Source: Acidicapsa dinghuensis (GTDB lineage: Bacteria; Acidobacteriota; Terriglobia; Terriglobales; Acidobacteriaceae). From it: a stretch of 64,000 nucleotides of DNA. The notes beneath the pieces were generated by a model. It was not told where the DNA came from and ran no database searches. It saw nothing but the letters and a program-made list of their open reading frames with translations. Positions 44,858-53,821 of the stretch are shown here, piece after piece. Position numbers and translations under genes: made by a program. The stretch is taken from positions 186,001-250,000 of the forward strand of contig NZ_JAGSYH010000007.1 in NCBI RefSeq assembly GCF_025685685.1. Reading direction: 5' to 3'. Within the stretch, counting starts at the first letter, position 1. The number at the start of each line of letters is the position of its first letter.

Positions 44858-46423
44858 ATGAAGCATTTCGCGATCGCGGGGCTGTGCTTGGCCATGGCTT
44901 CTAGCGCCGCATTGGCGCAGGTCAACGCCGGAGAACAGAAGTCCGATCCCAACCTGCCTTTCACTGTTACCCAGATCACGACCCTGAAGCTCCCATGGAG
45001 AATCGCATTCCTCCCCGACGGCCGCATGCTCATCACCGAAAAGGTCGGCGGCCTTGAGCTTGTCACGCAGCAGGGAGCTCAAACCCCCGTGGCCAACGTC
45101 CCCGCCGTTCTCTGGAGAGGCCAGGGCGGCATGCTCGGCGTCTACCTCTCCCCGCACTACGCCGAGGACCATAACATCTACCTCACCTATTCCGAGCCCG
45201 GTGAGCCTGGCGGATCGAGCCTCGCCCTCGCCCGGGCCGAGTTGAAGATCGGCAACGGCACAGCCAGCCTGGAAAACCTCAAGGTCATCTGGCGCGACGG
45301 CGAGCGTGGCGAAGGCGGCCAATTCGGCGCAGCTGTAGCCTTCTCTCCCGACGGCAAGTATCTCTACCTCAGCTCTGGCGACCGTCAGCGCATGACCCCT
45401 GCTCAGGACCCCAATCAGCCTCTCGGCAAAATTCTCCGCCTTACTCTCGATGGCAAACCAGCCCCGGGCAATCCCATGGCCGGCAAAGTCGGCGCAGCTA
45501 CCGTGCCCGTCATTGATCCGCCCGAGGACACCGAGAAGGCTAAAACACAGCCCGTCATTCGCACCTACTCCTTCCCCGGCCCGAACCTGACGCCTTCGGA
45601 AACATGGGCGAGCGGCTTCCGCACTCCCTACGGTCTGGCCTTCGCGCCTGACGGACGCCTCTGGGAGCTCGAGCACGGACCGCGTGGCGGCGATGAGCTC
45701 AATCTCATCAAGCCCGGCAAGAATTACGGCTGGCCGCTCGTCTCCTACGGACACAACTACAACGGCGTTCCCATCCCCTCGCCCGAAACGCGCCCTGACC
45801 TCACCGAGCCCGTCATCTACTGGGTTCCCGTCATCGCGCCCGGCAACCTCATGTTCTACAAAGGCTCGATGTTCCGGCAGTGGGACGGCTCAGCCATCGC
45901 CAGCGGCCTCGCATCCAAAGCCCTCATCCGCATCGTCTTCGACGGCAAAGGCGGAGCGCGAACAGCCGAGCGTTGGGACGTAGGCCACAGAGTCCGAGAC
46001 ATCGAAGTAGCACCTGATGGAGCACTCTGGATGATCGAAGACGCAAACCCCGGCGGTCTCTTCCGCATCACGCCACTTGGCATGGCCGTCTCGGCGCCAA
46101 TGGCGGCTGCTTCCGCTCAACCCGCAACACCCGCTGCGGCAGCGCCCAGTGGCTCAGATAGCGACCACGCCAAGAGCATCATTGCCAACAACAACTGCCT
46201 CCTCTGCCATCGCGTCGGAAAAGAAGGCGGAGACATCGGCCCATCGCTCAACGGAGTAGGCACCCGCCGCACCGAGGAGCAGATTCGCGCAGCAATCCTC
46301 ACTCCCCCGGCAAAAACGAGCACCGGCACTGCCAACCCCATGCCGCCCATGAAGGGTAAGCTCTCAGACGAAGACCTGAACGCCCTCGTCAACTACCTTC
46401 GCTCCCTCCCCGCTCAGCCCTGA
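44858..46423 (+). CDS. PQQ-dependent sugar dehydrogenase (sorbosone/Asd-type) fused to cytochrome c
   Basis: A 521-residue exported quinoprotein of the soluble glucose dehydrogenase-like family. Marks are LPWRIAFLPDGRMLITEK, SGFRTPYGLAFAPDGRLWE, EHGPRGGDELNLIKPGKNYG and WPLVSYGHNYNG. A Pro/Ala-rich linker (QPATPAAAAPSGSD) leads to a C-terminal monohaem cytochrome c with CLLCH and a Met-ligand region PMPPMKGKLSDEDLNAL. The ATG at 44858 follows GGAGG and starts a signal peptide (KHFAIAGLCLAMASSAALAQ); the frame is open from 44807. Electrons from aldose oxidation would pass to the internal haem. This is the third quinoprotein in the window and belongs to a different fold subfamily from the other two. 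Confidence 0.92.
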   Translation: MKHFAIAGLCLAMASSAALAQVNAGEQKSDPNLPFTVTQITTLKLPWRIAFLPDGRMLITEKVGGLELVTQQGAQTPVANVPAVLWRGQGGMLGVYLSPHYAEDHNIYLTYSEPGEPGGSSLALARAELKIGNGTASLENLKVIWRDGERGEGGQFGAAVAFSPDGKYLYLSSGDRQRMTPAQDPNQPLGKILRLTLDGKPAPGNPMAGKVGAATVPVIDPPEDTEKAKTQPVIRTYSFPGPNLTPSETWASGFRTPYGLAFAPDGRLWELEHGPRGGDELNLIKPGKNYGWPLVSYGHNYNGVPIPSPETRPDLTEPVIYWVPVIAPGNLMFYKGSMFRQWDGSAIASGLASKALIRIVFDGKGGARTAERWDVGHRVRDIEVAPDGALWMIEDANPGGLFRITPLGMAVSAPMAAASAQPATPAAAAPSGSDSDHAKSIIANNNCLLCHRVGKEGGDIGPSLNGVGTRRTEEQIRAAILTPPAKTSTGTANPMPPMKGKLSDEDLNALVNYLRSLPAQP

Positions 46424-46441
46424 GCACCGTCACACTATAGC

Positions 46442-46480
46442 GGGCATCTCGCCGGTGAAACATCCATCAGCGAGATGCCC
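46442..46480 (+). terminator. Hairpin after the PQQ sugar dehydrogenase gene
   Basis: An exact 11-bp stem GGGCATCTCGC (46442-46452) with its complement at 46470-46480 and a 17-base loop, 18 bp after the stop. No long T-run follows, so its strength as an intrinsic terminator is uncertain. Confidence 0.55.
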
Positions 46481-46659
46481 ACTTCATTAGATCCGGCATC
46501 CGCACTCACCGCCTTCATCGAACAATCCCTCCTGTCTATCACGGGGCGCTAAGATCACTGCGCCATCTCATACACATACAATCCAAGTAGTCCCATAGGA
46601 CACCGAAATGAGGCGCGTCCTCCACGAGGAGTCCTGCCGCAAATCATAGGAGAAGCAAC

Positions 46660-48906
46660 TTGAGCAGTGAGTCAAAAAGCAGTTTAGGCACCAGTCGCCG
46701 TTCCTTTCTAAAATCCTCAGGTTTCGCCGCCGCAGCGGTCATGACGCCTGCTGCGATCACCCTCGAAGCTGAGGGACCAACGGTCACGCAGCACGCATCC
46801 ACCAAAGACGAGCGGCTCGCAAGCCCCGTCACGCTGGTAAGCATTCTCCAGGGCACCGACTCAACTCCCGCGTTCTCCCGTGGCAACACTCTGCCCATCG
46901 CCGCCCGTCCCTTCGGCATGGCGCACTGGACCCTCCAGTCCACGCCCAACACGCCATGGATGTTCCAGCCCGGCCAGCGCCGTATTCAGGGCTTCCGCTC
47001 CACGCATCAGTTGAGCCCATGGCTGAGCGACTACGGCCAGGCCACATTTCTGCCCATCTGCGGCGCACCCAATCTCGACTACGGGGCGCGCGCCACTTCC
47101 TATCGCCCGGAAGACTCCGTCCTTTCGCCCCACACCATGGCGATCAAGCTGCTGCGTTACGGCATTGACGCCGAACTCGTCCCCACCGAACGCGGCGCAC
47201 TCATCCACGCCAGCTACAGCAAGTCTGAAACACCGGGCTTCGTCTTCGACGTACCCGGCGACAATCCGCCCATGCCGGAGCCCGACGCATCGCAGCGAAT
47301 CATCCATTTCCGCTCCACAGCAAACTCCGGCGGCGTGCCAGACGACTTCGCCTGCTACTACGTTCTGCACTTCTCCGAGCCGTGGACAGCTTTGGAACAC
47401 AAAGATCAGAAGCACTATCACACCACGCACGTGAGCTTTGCCGATAGCGTCCGCTCTATCGATGTGCGCATCGCAACCTCGTTCATCTCCTTCGAGCAGG
47501 CCGAGCGAAACCTGCAGATTGAACTCGGCAACAAATCCGCCGCCGATCTGCGCGCCGAGGCAGAAAAGGTGTGGAACGACAATCTGAAGCGCATCGAGAT
47601 TGAAGGCGCCACCGAGACGCAACAACGCACTTTCTACTCCTGCCTCTATCGCACGCTCTTGTTTCCGCGCATCTGGCATGAGCCAGACGCAAGCGGAGCC
47701 ATGCAGCACCGCAGCCCATACAACGGCAAAGTCGTCCCAGGCGTCATGTATGCCGACCACGGCTATTGGGATCTCTATCGCGCCTGGTATCCGATGATGA
47801 CCATTCTCTTCCCCGAGCGCCTCGGAGAGATCCTGCAGGCCTGGGTCAACGCCTACCAGGAAGGCGGATGGCTGCCTCAGTTCCCTTGCCCCGGCTATCG
47901 CGCCTGCATGACCGGCAGCCTCATCGATTCGCTCTTCGGCGAAGCAGCCGTCAAAGGCATCAAGGGCTTTGATATGGCCACAGCCTACGAGGGACTGCAT
48001 AAGCATGCCACGCAGCCCGGCAATCCAGACGCGGGCTACGGACGCCGCGGCATCGAGGAGTATCTCAAGCTCGGCTACGATCCCGCCGACAAAGTCGATC
48101 AGGCAGCCGCCGAAACCGTCGACGCAGCCTACGGCGACTACTGCATCGCGCAGGTTGCCAAGGCCCTCGGCAAAAACGACGACTACACCATGTTCATGAA
48201 GCGCTCTCAAAACTGGCGCAACATCTTCGATCCATCGGTAAATTTCTTCCGCGGCAAAAAATCGGACGGCAGCTATCTCGAACCCTTCAACCCCATCCGC
48301 TGGGGAGACCCCTACGTCGAAGGCTCAGCCTATCAGCATCGTTACGATGCGCCCCACGCCATGCCCGAACTGATTGAGGCCATGGGCGGCAAAGACAAAG
48401 TCGTCGCCGAGCTGGAAAAGTCGATCAAGATGTTTCCTGACTTCGACACCGGAGCCTACGGAGCCGAGATCCACGAGATGGCCGAGATGGCCGCCGTCGA
48501 CTTCGGCCAGTACGGGCACAACAACCAACCCTCGCATCACATCCTCTACGTCTTCACCGTCGCAGGCCGCCAGGACCTCACCGCCCACTGGACCAAACGC
48601 GTGATGGACGAGCTCTACACTCCAGATCTCTTCGCCGGCGATGAAGACACCGGCTCCATGGCCGCCTGGTACATTCTCAGCTCGCTCGGCTTCTATTCAC
48701 TTTGCCCCAGCAAACCGGAATACATGCTCGGAGCCCCGCTCTTCCAGCGAGCCACCGTCCATCTGCCCAACAACAAAACCCTCGTAGTAGAAAACGCCTA
48801 CAAAGGCGGAGCCACAATCCACACCTCGCTCAACGGCAAACCACTGTCAGAAGGCAAAGTTCAGCACAACGAACTGATAGCAGGCGGCCACCTTCGCTTC
48901 GCCTGA
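46660..48906 (+). CDS. GH92 family glycosidase with Tat signal peptide
   Basis: A 748-residue family 92 alpha-mannosidase-like enzyme. It begins with a TTG codon (AGGAG at 46649-46653 upstream). The N-terminus carries a twin-arginine signal (SRRSFLKSSGFAAAAVMTP), so it is exported folded. Family marks are RPFGMAHWTLQSTPNT, LYRAWYPMMTILFPERLGE, GGWLPQFPCPGY, NQPSHHILYVF and GDEDTGSMAAWYILSSLGFY. It shares the fold but not the export route of the GH92 at 10410. The usual GNDD in the C-terminal motif is AGDEDTG here, an accepted variant. It stands alone behind a hairpin. Confidence 0.93.
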   Translation: MSSESKSSLGTSRRSFLKSSGFAAAAVMTPAAITLEAEGPTVTQHASTKDERLASPVTLVSILQGTDSTPAFSRGNTLPIAARPFGMAHWTLQSTPNTPWMFQPGQRRIQGFRSTHQLSPWLSDYGQATFLPICGAPNLDYGARATSYRPEDSVLSPHTMAIKLLRYGIDAELVPTERGALIHASYSKSETPGFVFDVPGDNPPMPEPDASQRIIHFRSTANSGGVPDDFACYYVLHFSEPWTALEHKDQKHYHTTHVSFADSVRSIDVRIATSFISFEQAERNLQIELGNKSAADLRAEAEKVWNDNLKRIEIEGATETQQRTFYSCLYRTLLFPRIWHEPDASGAMQHRSPYNGKVVPGVMYADHGYWDLYRAWYPMMTILFPERLGEILQAWVNAYQEGGWLPQFPCPGYRACMTGSLIDSLFGEAAVKGIKGFDMATAYEGLHKHATQPGNPDAGYGRRGIEEYLKLGYDPADKVDQAAAETVDAAYGDYCIAQVAKALGKNDDYTMFMKRSQNWRNIFDPSVNFFRGKKSDGSYLEPFNPIRWGDPYVEGSAYQHRYDAPHAMPELIEAMGGKDKVVAELEKSIKMFPDFDTGAYGAEIHEMAEMAAVDFGQYGHNNQPSHHILYVFTVAGRQDLTAHWTKRVMDELYTPDLFAGDEDTGSMAAWYILSSLGFYSLCPSKPEYMLGAPLFQRATVHLPNNKTLVVENAYKGGATIHTSLNGKPLSEGKVQHNELIAGGHLRFA

Positions 48907-49063
48907 ACCTCAAGAGCCGCAACCGCGCATCTCGACGGGGAAACGTCCTGACGGGATGCGCAGTTTCCGGACGATTGCCCATTGTCTTTCGAGTTATTAG
49001 CGCAGTGCCTCCCCGGCTTCAACAGGCCATCGAATCATCTTCCTTCTCTGCTACAACGACAGA

Positions 49064-49942
49064 ATGCGTACTGCCCTCTTCTGCCTGCTCCTGCTCATAT
49101 CCTTCAACCCCCAATCAGTCTTTGCTGAGACAAACCCAGCGTGGACAACTCCAATCACTCCCTTCCGCATTGCTGACAACCTCTACTACGTCGGAAGCGA
49201 GGACCTCGCCAGCTACCTCGTCGTCACGCCAAAAGGAAATATCCTCATCAACGCAAACCTCGCCAGTTCACCGCCGCAAATCCGTGCAAGCGTTGAGAAG
49301 CTAGGTTTTCACTGGAGCGATACTCGCATTCTGCTGAACAGCCAGGCTCACTACGATCATGTGGGCGGCGCGGCAGAAGTGGTTCACGAGACTCACGCAA
49401 AGAACATGGTGATGGACGGCGACGTAAGCGTAATCGAAACCGGCGCACGAACAGACTTCTTATCGCCCTCTCCCAACATCGTTCGATACGGTCCTGTTCA
49501 CGTGGACCGCGTTCTCCATGACGGAGACACCGTAAGCCTTGGAGGCGTAACACTGATCGCCCATAAAACCGCCGGCCATACGCGCGGCTGCACTACATGG
49601 ACAATGCGCTCACACCTGCCCGGTGAGCCAGCAGGAACAATGCGGAATATCGTTATTGTGGGAGGCGTAGGCTTTTGGTCGGAGTATCACTTCGTCGCTA
49701 CCTCCGCCCATCCCGTTAGCTACCCCGGCATCGTTCAGGACTTCCAGCATACGTTTTCGGAGTTGCGCGCTTTGCCTTGCGATGTATTTCTGGGAGCCCA
49801 CGGCGGATACTTCGATATGCTCACCAAACTTAAGCGCTACCCGCAGACTGGTCCCCGCGTCTTTCTCGACCCGGCTGGTTATAAGGAGTTTGTCGCCGAC
49901 GCTCAAGAGACTTTCAGGAAAGCTTTAAACAAACAGGAGTAG
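49064..49942 (+). CDS. Subclass B3 metallo-beta-lactamase with Gln at the first zinc-ligand position
   Basis: A 292-residue exported metallo-hydrolase (signal peptide TALFCLLLLISFNPQSVFA). The zinc motif reads QAHYDH (Gln94, His96, Asp98, His99) rather than the canonical HxHxDH, with His172 in TAGHTRGCTTW and His246 in LGAHGGYF. Subclass B3 features are the one-domain length, the AGHTxG motif and the C-terminal CDVFLGAHGGYF region. The Gln substitution corresponds to the GOB-type B3 enzymes (Gln116 in standard numbering), which are active beta-lactamases. B3 enzymes are common on soil chromosomes. Activity is predicted from the retained ligands, not shown. Confidence 0.87.
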   Translation: MRTALFCLLLLISFNPQSVFAETNPAWTTPITPFRIADNLYYVGSEDLASYLVVTPKGNILINANLASSPPQIRASVEKLGFHWSDTRILLNSQAHYDHVGGAAEVVHETHAKNMVMDGDVSVIETGARTDFLSPSPNIVRYGPVHVDRVLHDGDTVSLGGVTLIAHKTAGHTRGCTTWTMRSHLPGEPAGTMRNIVIVGGVGFWSEYHFVATSAHPVSYPGIVQDFQHTFSELRALPCDVFLGAHGGYFDMLTKLKRYPQTGPRVFLDPAGYKEFVADAQETFRKALNKQE

Positions 49943-50056
49943 TTCCCTTCCATCTCCTGCCAGAATGATTACTTAAAGGCTTTACTTCAGGCGATTCGTG
50001 CCCCCAGTGTGATACTCTTCGCTGGTTCGAGCAGACCCTCTCGGGAGCACACCGTC

Positions 50057-52276
50057 ATGTCAAAAAAGCTATCCCTGCTCATCGTCTTCGTAGCCCTTTC
50101 TTCGCTTGCCACTCCCCTTATCGCACAGTCCGACTACCCATTCCGTAATTCGAGTCTCCCTACCGAGCAGCGCATCACGAACCTGCTCAGCCTGCTCACC
50201 CTTCAGGAAAAAATCGACCTCATGTCCGGCGCACCCAAAGTGCCGCGCCTCGGCATTGCCTTCACCGGCCAGGTCGAGGGCCTCCACGGTCTCGCCCTCG
50301 GCGGCCCCGGCCATTGGGAGGGCAAAGGCAAGCAGCCACTGCCCACCACCACATTCCCGCAGGAACGCGGCCTCGGCAACACGTGGGACCCGGCTCTCAT
50401 GCAAAAGATCGGCGCGCTCGAAGGCTACGAAGCCCGCTACTACTATCAGCGCCCCGTCGACAACCGCGGCGGCCTCGTTGTTCGCGCCCCTAACGTCGAT
50501 CTCGCGCGCGACCCGCGTTGGGGACGCAGCGAAGAGTCAATGGGCGAAGACCCCTACCTCGTCGGCACCATGACCGTCGCCTTCCAGCACGGACTGCAAG
50601 GCCCCGATCCCGATCACTGGCAGGCAGCCTCGCTCATGAAGCATTTCCTCGCCAACGAGAACGAAGACACACGCGACTCCAGTTCCTCCGACTTCAGCGA
50701 GCGCCTCTTCCGCGAATACTACTCAGTCCCCTTCCGCATGGGCTTTGAACAAGGCGGCTCACGCGGCGTCATGGCCGCTTACAACTCATGGAACGGCGTT
50801 CCCATGATGATCAACCCCGTCCTCAAGGACGTCATGATCAAGGAGTGGCACAACGACGGCATCATCTGCACCGACGGCGGCGCGCTCGGCCTCCTCATCA
50901 CCGCGCACAAGAGCTTTCCTGACAAGGAGCACGGCTCCGCTGCCGCAATCAAGGCCGGCATCAACTACTTCCTCGACACCTACAAGCCCGACCTGACCAA
51001 AGCCGTCACCGACGGCCTCGTCACCGAATCCGACATCGACTCCGTCCTGCGCGGCTGGCTGCGCGTCCTCGTCAAGCTCGGCGAATTCGACGCCACCTAC
51101 AACGCATCCGGCCCAGCCACACCCGGCGCAAATGATCCTTACGGCCACATCGGCCGCGATAACACCCAGCCTCCGTACGAGCGCGACTCATCGAAACAAC
51201 TAGCCCGCCAAGCTACCGATGAATCCGTAGTCCTTCTCAAGAACGACAACCACACCCTCCCTCTCGACTCCGCAAAGCTCAAGACCATCGCCGTCATCGG
51301 CCCCTACGCTGATGATGTTCTCCTCGACTGGTACAGCGGCACACCGCCCTATGGCGTCACTCCACTGCAAGGCATCCGCGAAACCGCACCCAATGCCAAG
51401 GTCACTTTCGACAAAGGTGCAGACCCAGCCGCGGCAGCCGCACTCGCGAAGCAGGCAGATCTCGCCATAGTCATTGTCGGCAACCATCCCTACTGCAACG
51501 CCACCCGCTGGAAGCAATGCGACACCCCCAGCAATGGCCGCGAAGCCGTCGATCGCAAGACCATCGTCCTCGAACAGGAAGACCTCGTAAAGCAGGTCTA
51601 CGCCGCCAACCCGCACACCATCGAAGTCCTGATCTCCAGCTTCCCCTACGCCATCGTCTGGAGCCAGCAGCACCTGCCCGCCATCGTCCACCTCACCCAG
51701 AACAGCCAGGAACTGGGCCACGGCCTGGCCGACGTCCTCTTCGGCAACTACTCACCCGCAGGCCGCCTCGCCCAGACATGGCCCACCGGCGACGATCAGA
51801 TCCTGCCCATCATGGACTACGACATCACGCACGGCCGTACCTACATGTACTCCAAGCTCAAGCCGCTCTACCCCTTCGGATACGGCCTTAGCTACACCAA
51901 CTTCAACTACCAGCCATTGCAATCAAGCTCCAAAGAAATGCCCGCCGACGGCCAGGTCGAGATCACCATCCCCGTCAAAAACACCGGATCACGTGACAGC
52001 GATGAAGTCGTCCAGCTCTATGTCCAGCACATGCACTCAGCCGTCATACGCCCGCAGCTTGAGCTCGTCGGCTTCGAACGCATCCACATCGCCGCAGGCC
52101 AAACCGGCACGGCCCAGCTAACCGTCAAAGCCCGCGACCTCGCCTATTGGGATGAAATCCGCCACGCCTGGCGCGTAGAGAAAGAGCCCATCAAGCTCCT
52201 CGCCGGCGGCTCCTCCGATGCACTCCCCGTCTCCACGCAGATCAACATCACCACCACGCACGAATACAAACCATAA
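50057..52276 (+). CDS. GH3 family beta-glycosidase (beta-glucosidase/xylosidase type), secreted
   Basis: A 739-residue family 3 glycosidase with a signal peptide (KKLSLLIVFVALSSLATPLIAQ). The N-terminal barrel has EGLHGLALGG, TTTFPQERGLGNTWDP, RAPNVDLARDPRWGRSEESM, the KHFLANENEDTR substrate loop and nucleophile Asp in GIICTDGGALG. The alpha/beta sandwich follows (AVIGPYADDVLLDWYSGTPP) and then a fibronectin-III-like domain (PVKNTGSRDSDEVVQLYV). There is no PA14 insertion. The start at 50057 has GGGAG upstream and opens the signal peptide; the frame runs from 50009. Aryl- and oligosaccharide beta-glucosidase or beta-xylosidase activity is the family norm. Confidence 0.93.
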   Translation: MSKKLSLLIVFVALSSLATPLIAQSDYPFRNSSLPTEQRITNLLSLLTLQEKIDLMSGAPKVPRLGIAFTGQVEGLHGLALGGPGHWEGKGKQPLPTTTFPQERGLGNTWDPALMQKIGALEGYEARYYYQRPVDNRGGLVVRAPNVDLARDPRWGRSEESMGEDPYLVGTMTVAFQHGLQGPDPDHWQAASLMKHFLANENEDTRDSSSSDFSERLFREYYSVPFRMGFEQGGSRGVMAAYNSWNGVPMMINPVLKDVMIKEWHNDGIICTDGGALGLLITAHKSFPDKEHGSAAAIKAGINYFLDTYKPDLTKAVTDGLVTESDIDSVLRGWLRVLVKLGEFDATYNASGPATPGANDPYGHIGRDNTQPPYERDSSKQLARQATDESVVLLKNDNHTLPLDSAKLKTIAVIGPYADDVLLDWYSGTPPYGVTPLQGIRETAPNAKVTFDKGADPAAAAALAKQADLAIVIVGNHPYCNATRWKQCDTPSNGREAVDRKTIVLEQEDLVKQVYAANPHTIEVLISSFPYAIVWSQQHLPAIVHLTQNSQELGHGLADVLFGNYSPAGRLAQTWPTGDDQILPIMDYDITHGRTYMYSKLKPLYPFGYGLSYTNFNYQPLQSSSKEMPADGQVEITIPVKNTGSRDSDEVVQLYVQHMHSAVIRPQLELVGFERIHIAAGQTGTAQLTVKARDLAYWDEIRHAWRVEKEPIKLLAGGSSDALPVSTQINITTTHEYKP

Positions 52277-52376
52277 CCCGCATCAAGAGATCTAAATGCC
52301 ACGGGACGCGAAAACCCTTCAGATACAGGAAACCTCAGGAAACGCCAGAAGATCCAATTGATAACTGGAGCGGCCC

Positions 52377-52760
52377 ATGGAAGAGCAACAGATACAAGAA
52401 TCCTTGAATGCGCATTGGCAAGCATCAGCAGCCGGCGATGTAAACACAGAGCATGATATCTACGATGACGATGCTATCTGTGACTATCCCCAGTCAGGCG
52501 AGCGTATCTTCGGACGAAACAATTTGCAGGCCCTGCGAAGTCATCACCCCGGCAAGCCCTCAGGTTTCAACATCAGACGAATGCTGGGAAGAGGCGATCT
52601 TTGGATCACCGAATACACCATCGACTATAAAGGGCAGCCAGCATACACAGTGAGCATCATGGAGTTTCGCAACGGTAAGGTCGTGCACGAGACATAATAT
52701 TTCTCCGATCCCTTCAAAGCCCCAGCCTGGCGAAGCCAATGGGTTCGGAAGGTCGAATAG
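52377..52760 (+). pseudogene. NTF2-like (SnoaL) family gene with a premature stop
   Basis: The frame starts at ATG 52377 (TGGAGC upstream) and encodes 106 residues of an NTF2-like protein (LNAHWQASAAGDVNTEHDIY, YPQSGERIFGRNNLQALR, SIMEFRNGKVVHET), then a TAA at 52695-52697. The same frame continues past that stop as YFSDPFKAPAWRSQWVRKVE to a TAG at 52758-52760. This is the normal conserved C-terminus of the family, which reads ETQYFxDPFxAPxWR, so a CAA glutamine codon has become TAA. The truncated protein would lose the last strands of the cone fold. This is a recent single-base inactivation, a suppressed stop or a sequencing error; everything else looks intact. Confidence 0.75.
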
Positions 52761-53028
52761 CAGTCTCGCAAACCAGCGGGGGACAAGGCACGCGCTACCA
52801 ATAGCGGCGGATCTGGTCTTGGATTATCCATCGCAAGGCGCGCCGTGCTTTTGCATCGTGGTGAAATCCGCGCAGAGAATGCCTCTCCCGGACTTCTGGT
52901 AAGTATCACGATTCCGCTAAATCCGATTCCCGCTCAAGATTAAAGAAGCCGCATAACCGAGTAGTGCGCAATATGAACACACATTATGATGCGGGGTCAT
53001 CCATCATCCTATGAAAGAGAGTGAGACG

Positions 53029-53748
53029 ATGGAGAAGCCTACCGAGAATCAAGTCAACCGCGACTTAAGTGAGTCTGACAGAGTGCCCGTCAAACTCAAC
53101 GATGCAGTCTCAGGAGAATTCCTGACCGAAACGTTAGAGTACGACGGTGGGCGGCAGGTCACGGTGTACTATCCACCGGCTACTCCGGAAGGGATCGTCT
53201 TCGCAGGAGACGGTCAGCGAATTGCCAGGTGGGGCCAGCTGCTCGAGCGGGCTAAGCTACCGCCCACGATGATCGTCGGTGTCCATGGGCTCGTCGATGA
53301 GACACTACGTCTGCACGAGTACTCACCAGGCTTTGAGCAAGAGCGGTTCGCGGCACACGAGAAGTTTTTCGTCGACGATGTTCGCCAATGGACGAAGTCG
53401 CGGTTTGGCCTTGAACTGCCCGCTGAGCGCACCGCTGTCCTCGGCGTCTCCGCAGGTGGAGAATTAGCCCTCGCTCTCGGGATTCGGCATCCACAGGTTT
53501 ATGGTGCAATCTTTTGCGCATCTCCAGGCGCCGGCTACAAACCACCCGCTGTTATACCGGGTCCACTCCCCCGCTCGTACCTCCTGGCTGGCACACAAGA
53601 GCCGTTCTTCCTTGAAAACGCAGCCAAGTGGGCGGAGGCATTGCGCGTTGCCGGCGCGGATGTGGTCATGAAAGAGCGAGCTGGATCGCACGGCGGCGCA
53701 TTCTGGAGAGAAGAATTTCCGCTCATGGTGGCGTGGGCATTCGGATGA
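53029..53748 (+). CDS. Alpha/beta hydrolase, Fes/esterase-D-like
   Basis: A 239-residue hydrolase. The nucleophile elbow is GVSAGGELAL, an acidic residue lies in the LAGTQEPFFLENA strand-loop, and the likely catalytic His is in GSHGGAFWREEFP. VFAGDGQRIARWG and PPTMIVGVHG match enterochelin-esterase-like or esterase-D-like proteins. There is no signal peptide, so it is probably cytoplasmic. An in-frame ATG at 53011 exists, but the ATG at 53029 has the better purine-rich leader (AGAGAGTGAGACG). No neighbour suggests a siderophore role, and the substrate is unknown. Confidence 0.82.
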   Translation: MEKPTENQVNRDLSESDRVPVKLNDAVSGEFLTETLEYDGGRQVTVYYPPATPEGIVFAGDGQRIARWGQLLERAKLPPTMIVGVHGLVDETLRLHEYSPGFEQERFAAHEKFFVDDVRQWTKSRFGLELPAERTAVLGVSAGGELALALGIRHPQVYGAIFCASPGAGYKPPAVIPGPLPRSYLLAGTQEPFFLENAAKWAEALRVAGADVVMKERAGSHGGAFWREEFPLMVAWAFG

Positions 53749-53791
53749 TGAGCCGATATCGTAAACACGACTGACGCACAAAAACCATGCA

Positions 53792-53821
53792 CTTACCGGT
53801 ACGGAGCTTACTGGTACGGAG
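53792..53821. repeat. Two-copy 15-bp tandem repeat
   Basis: CTTACCGGTACGGAG is followed directly by CTTACTGGTACGGAG (one mismatch), just after the esterase gene. It may be a slippage product or a paired binding site; nothing else supports a function. Confidence 0.5.

Noticed and set aside
46861..48210. 449-codon minus-strand open frame opposite the GH92 gene
   Set aside because: It lies wholly antisense to a gene with clear family motifs, has no homology or signal that I recognise, and reflects high GC at third positions.
53792..53821. Start of a CRISPR array
   Set aside because: Just two adjacent 15-bp units without spacers and no cas genes.
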